A DNA stretch of 62,471 bases from Betaproteobacteria bacterium Ga0077527 (lineage in GTDB: Bacteria; Pseudomonadota; Gammaproteobacteria; Burkholderiales; SG8-41): contig LNDW01000012.1 in assembly GCA_001464815.1 (NCBI GenBank), positions 1 through 62,471 of the forward strand. The letters run 5' to 3'. Within the stretch, counting starts at the first letter, position 1. Every line of letters begins with the position of its first letter. Under the pieces are notes generated by a model. It saw nothing but the letters and a program-made list of their open reading frames with translations, ran no database searches and had not been told where the DNA came from. Made by a program: the position numbers and the translations under genes. Shown piece by piece: positions 58,460-62,471 of the stretch.

Positions 58460-59620
58460 ATGGCACCGCTTCATTGTTCCGTCTACTTTGACCATAACGC
58501 CACCACGCCGCTGGATCCGCGCGTGCTGGAGGTGATGTTGCCTTTCCTGCGCGAGCAGTGCGGCAATGCCTCGAGCCGCCACGAACTGGGCACGGTGGCG
58601 CGGCAGGCCATCGACCGCGCCCGAGAGCAGGTGGCGGCGGCGGTTGGTGTTCAGGCTGTGCAGGTGGTGTTCACCAGCGGCGGCACCGAAGCCAACAACC
58701 TGTTCATCCGCGGTGCGGCTGCCGGCCTGAAGCCGGGGCGGATTACCATCAGTGCCATTGAGCATCCCTGCGTTGTCGGGCCGGCGCAGGATTTGCAGCG
58801 CCAGGGCTGGAACCTGCGCCGGCTGAAAGTGACACGTGACGGTGTGCTTGACGCCGCCGACATCGAACATGCCCTCGCCGAAAAACCGCTGCTGTGGTCA
58901 GCGATGCTCGCCAACAACGAGACCGGTGTGGTGCAGGACATTGCGGCTATTGCCGGACGCGCACGTGATGCCGGTGCGGTGGTGCATAGCGATGCGGTGC
59001 AGGCGCTGGGCAAGATTGCGGTGGATTTCCGCGCGCTCAATGTGCAGGCGCTGACCCTGTCAGCGCACAAGATCGGCGGCCCCAAGGGCGCCGGTGCTCT
59101 GGTCATCGACAAGCGCCTCGATTTGCGCGCGGTGCTTGCCGGCGGTGGCCAGGAGCGCGGTTTGCGCGGCGGCACCGAGAACGTGCCGGCCATAGTCGGT
59201 TTTGGTGCGGCCTGCGACATCGCGATGTCGCGGCTGTCCGGGCGTGCAGCAAGGATGATTGCGTTGCGCGAGCGGCTGGAGCGCGGATTACATTCTCAGG
59301 GAGCGGTGATTTTTGGAGAGGCTGCGGCGCTGCGTTTGCCCAATACGACCTATTTCGCGCTGCACGGCATACACGGCGAAGCCCTGGTGATCGGGCTCGA
59401 CAAGGCGGGTTATGCCACCGGTTCCGGCGCGGCCTGTTCCAGTTCGAATGATGCGCCGTCGTCAACGCTGCTGGCGATGGGCATCGAGCCCGAACTCGCG
59501 CGCGGTGCGGTGCGCATCTCGCTGGGTGAGGGCAACAGCGTGGAGCAGGTGGACGGTTTTCTGCAGGCGCTTGCCGCGGTGGCGAAGCGTTTGCGCGGTT
59601 TGCAGGCAGTGGCGGTTTGA
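58460..59620 (+). CDS. Cysteine desulfurase, NifS/IscS class
   Basis: PLP enzyme that removes sulfur from cysteine as a persulfide for Fe-S assembly. The 386-residue protein starts VYFDHNATTPLDPRVLEVML. It has FTSGGTEANNLFI, the PLP lysine Lys204 in TLSAHKIGGPKG, and the catalytic Cys326 in TGSGAACSSSNDAPS with the longer group I loop, so it is not a SufS-type enzyme. At 386 residues it is shorter than IscS (404) and close to NifS. The usual C-terminal IscU-binding extension of IscS is absent. It lies 18 bases after iscR. Confidence 0.93.
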   Translation: MAPLHCSVYFDHNATTPLDPRVLEVMLPFLREQCGNASSRHELGTVARQAIDRAREQVAAAVGVQAVQVVFTSGGTEANNLFIRGAAAGLKPGRITISAIEHPCVVGPAQDLQRQGWNLRRLKVTRDGVLDAADIEHALAEKPLLWSAMLANNETGVVQDIAAIAGRARDAGAVVHSDAVQALGKIAVDFRALNVQALTLSAHKIGGPKGAGALVIDKRLDLRAVLAGGGQERGLRGGTENVPAIVGFGAACDIAMSRLSGRAARMIALRERLERGLHSQGAVIFGEAAALRLPNTTYFALHGIHGEALVIGLDKAGYATGSGAACSSSNDAPSSTLLAMGIEPELARGAVRISLGEGNSVEQVDGFLQALAAVAKRLRGLQAVAV

Positions 59621-59645
59621 CTGCCGTGTTTCGAAGGAGCGAATG

Positions 59646-59981
59646 ATGGCCATACAACTGACTGAAAGTGCGGCAACCCAGATCAAGGCGCAGCTCGCCA
59701 AACGCGGCAAGGGTCTGGGCCTGCGCATCGGCATCAAGAAAACCGGCTGCTCGGGCTGGGCCTATACCTACGACTACGCCGATGACGTGAAAGCGGTGGA
59801 CCAGGTATTCGAGTCGCATGAGGCGAAGCTGGTGGTTGATGGTGAAAGCCTGGAATACATGGACGGCTCGACCATCGATTACGTGCGTGAAGGCCTGAAG
59901 CAGGCGTTCAAGGTTGAAAACCCCAAGGTCGATGCCACCTGCGGCTGCGGCGAGAGTTTCACGGTCAAGGCCGGCGGCTGA
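59646..59981 (+). CDS. iscA: A-type Fe-S carrier IscA
   Basis: Cluster carrier or iron donor, 111 residues, with the three conserved cysteines Cys35 (KKTGCSGWAYTYDYADD), Cys99 and Cys101 (DATCGCGESFTV). The YTYDYADD segment resembles IscA and SufA proteins. AAGGAG at 59634-59639 gives six-base spacing to ATG 59646; ATG 59643 is the other option. It sits between the desulfurase and sufB, where isc operons would have iscU. Confidence 0.93.
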   Translation: MAIQLTESAATQIKAQLAKRGKGLGLRIGIKKTGCSGWAYTYDYADDVKAVDQVFESHEAKLVVDGESLEYMDGSTIDYVREGLKQAFKVENPKVDATCGCGESFTVKAGG

Positions 59982-60041
59982 ACACCGCCAGCCCCGGGCC
60001 CCCAACGGACACCCCCTCAACTGAAGCCCTATTAGCACCTC

Positions 60042-61475
<1,434 letters not shown>

Positions 61476-61493
61476 GGGCTTAAAGTCAAAAGC

Positions 61494-61615
61494 AGCCACA
61501 GAGGACACAGAGGGCACAGAGGGTTTTGAGGGATGTTGGGTCTCCGGTGCTTGGTCTGAATCCTGGTGGTGAATGAGCGAAGGTTTTCTCTGTGATCTCT
61601 GTGCCCTCTGTGGCT
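61494..61615. repeat. CACAGAG palindromic repeat (MITE-like) between sufB and sufC
   Basis: Left arm AGCCACAGAGGACACAGAGG continues with a third CACAGAG unit (61494-61521). The right arm, read in reverse complement (61588-61615), is AGCCACAGAGGGCACAGAGA and then CACAGAG. The 28-base arms match at 25 positions and flank about 66 bases. Each arm is three copies of a 9-base unit. Similar CACAGAG repeats are scattered in many bacterial genomes and give false frames ending CALCVLCG. There is no transposase. Confidence 0.75.
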
Positions 61616-61638
61616 AAAGGTTTTAGGTTTTGAAGAAC

Positions 61639-62429
<791 letters not shown>

Positions 62430-62433
<4 letters not shown>

Positions 62434-62471
62434 CGACTGTGGCTGCTTTGACCGCCCCCCATCCCTACGTC
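62430..62471 (+). CDS. sufD: Probable start of sufD, cut by the window edge
   Basis: GTG at 62430 overlaps the sufC TGA (GTGA) and opens a frame reading [14 protein letters not shown] to the last base, 14 codons. Fourteen codons cannot prove identity; sufD is inferred from the sufB-sufC order and from the tight overlap. Confidence 0.45.

Overview
The window is a GC-rich stretch of a betaproteobacterial chromosome. The evidence is gene order and protein type: hrcA-hemH-grpE-dnaK, nadK-recN-fur-bamE-dapB-carA-carB-greA-yhbY-rlmE-ftsH-folP-glmM, pstSCAB, dapA-bamC, and suhB-trmJ-cysE-iscR are familiar betaproteobacterial neighbourhoods, and a Bug/TctC-type binding protein is typical of Burkholderiales-like lineages. 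I cannot place it below class. No rRNA gene, tRNA gene, CRISPR array, transposase or prophage gene was recognised.

Layout. 1-5740 (mostly minus) is the heat-shock cluster hrcA-hemH / grpE-dnaK, with heat-shock (sigma32-like) promoters readable before both grpE and dnaK, and with a plus-strand methyltransferase of unusual N-terminus wedged between hemH and grpE. 5861-21595 (mostly plus) is a core block: NAD kinase, RecN, a HAD hydrolase, Fur, BamE, DapB, carbamoyl-phosphate synthetase, GreA, a YhbY protein, RlmE, FtsH, dihydropteroate synthase and GlmM. 21651-25515 (minus) is the high-affinity phosphate transporter pstSCAB with a Pho-box candidate and a strong hairpin between pstS and pstC. 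25842-37016 holds dapA-bamC, an MBL-fold hydrolase, a tiny Ala/Pro-rich lipoprotein, a ribosomal oxygenase pair, a SlyD-like isomerase, MutS, an MscS-type channel and a patatin. 37427-41318 is a small accessory catabolic set (FAD amine/amino-acid oxidase, Bug binding protein, racemase-family protein, SDR); the last two lack usual catalytic residues.

41650-55161 is the most distinctive accessory region. It holds a complete pgaABCD operon for poly-beta-1,6-N-acetylglucosamine (PNAG) matrix, a divergent TPR lipoprotein, and a five-gene signalling operon in which every junction is a 4-base ATGA overlap: hybrid PAS kinase with REC and HPt, LuxR-type regulator, Cache-type kinase, stand-alone REC, and REC-EAL phosphodiesterase. 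PgaC/PgaD systems are activated by cyclic-di-GMP in known cases, so the cassette is a plausible biofilm on/off controller.

55298-62471 holds suhB, trmJ, cysE and then an Fe-S assembly operon that joins an isc-type head (iscR, NifS/IscS-like desulfurase, iscA) to a suf-type scaffold (sufB, sufC, start of sufD), with no iscU seen. IscR-box-like sites lie before both cysE and iscR, and a CACAGAG palindromic repeat separates sufB from sufC. A short AT-rich motif resembling IHF sites recurs in intergenic spaces throughout.
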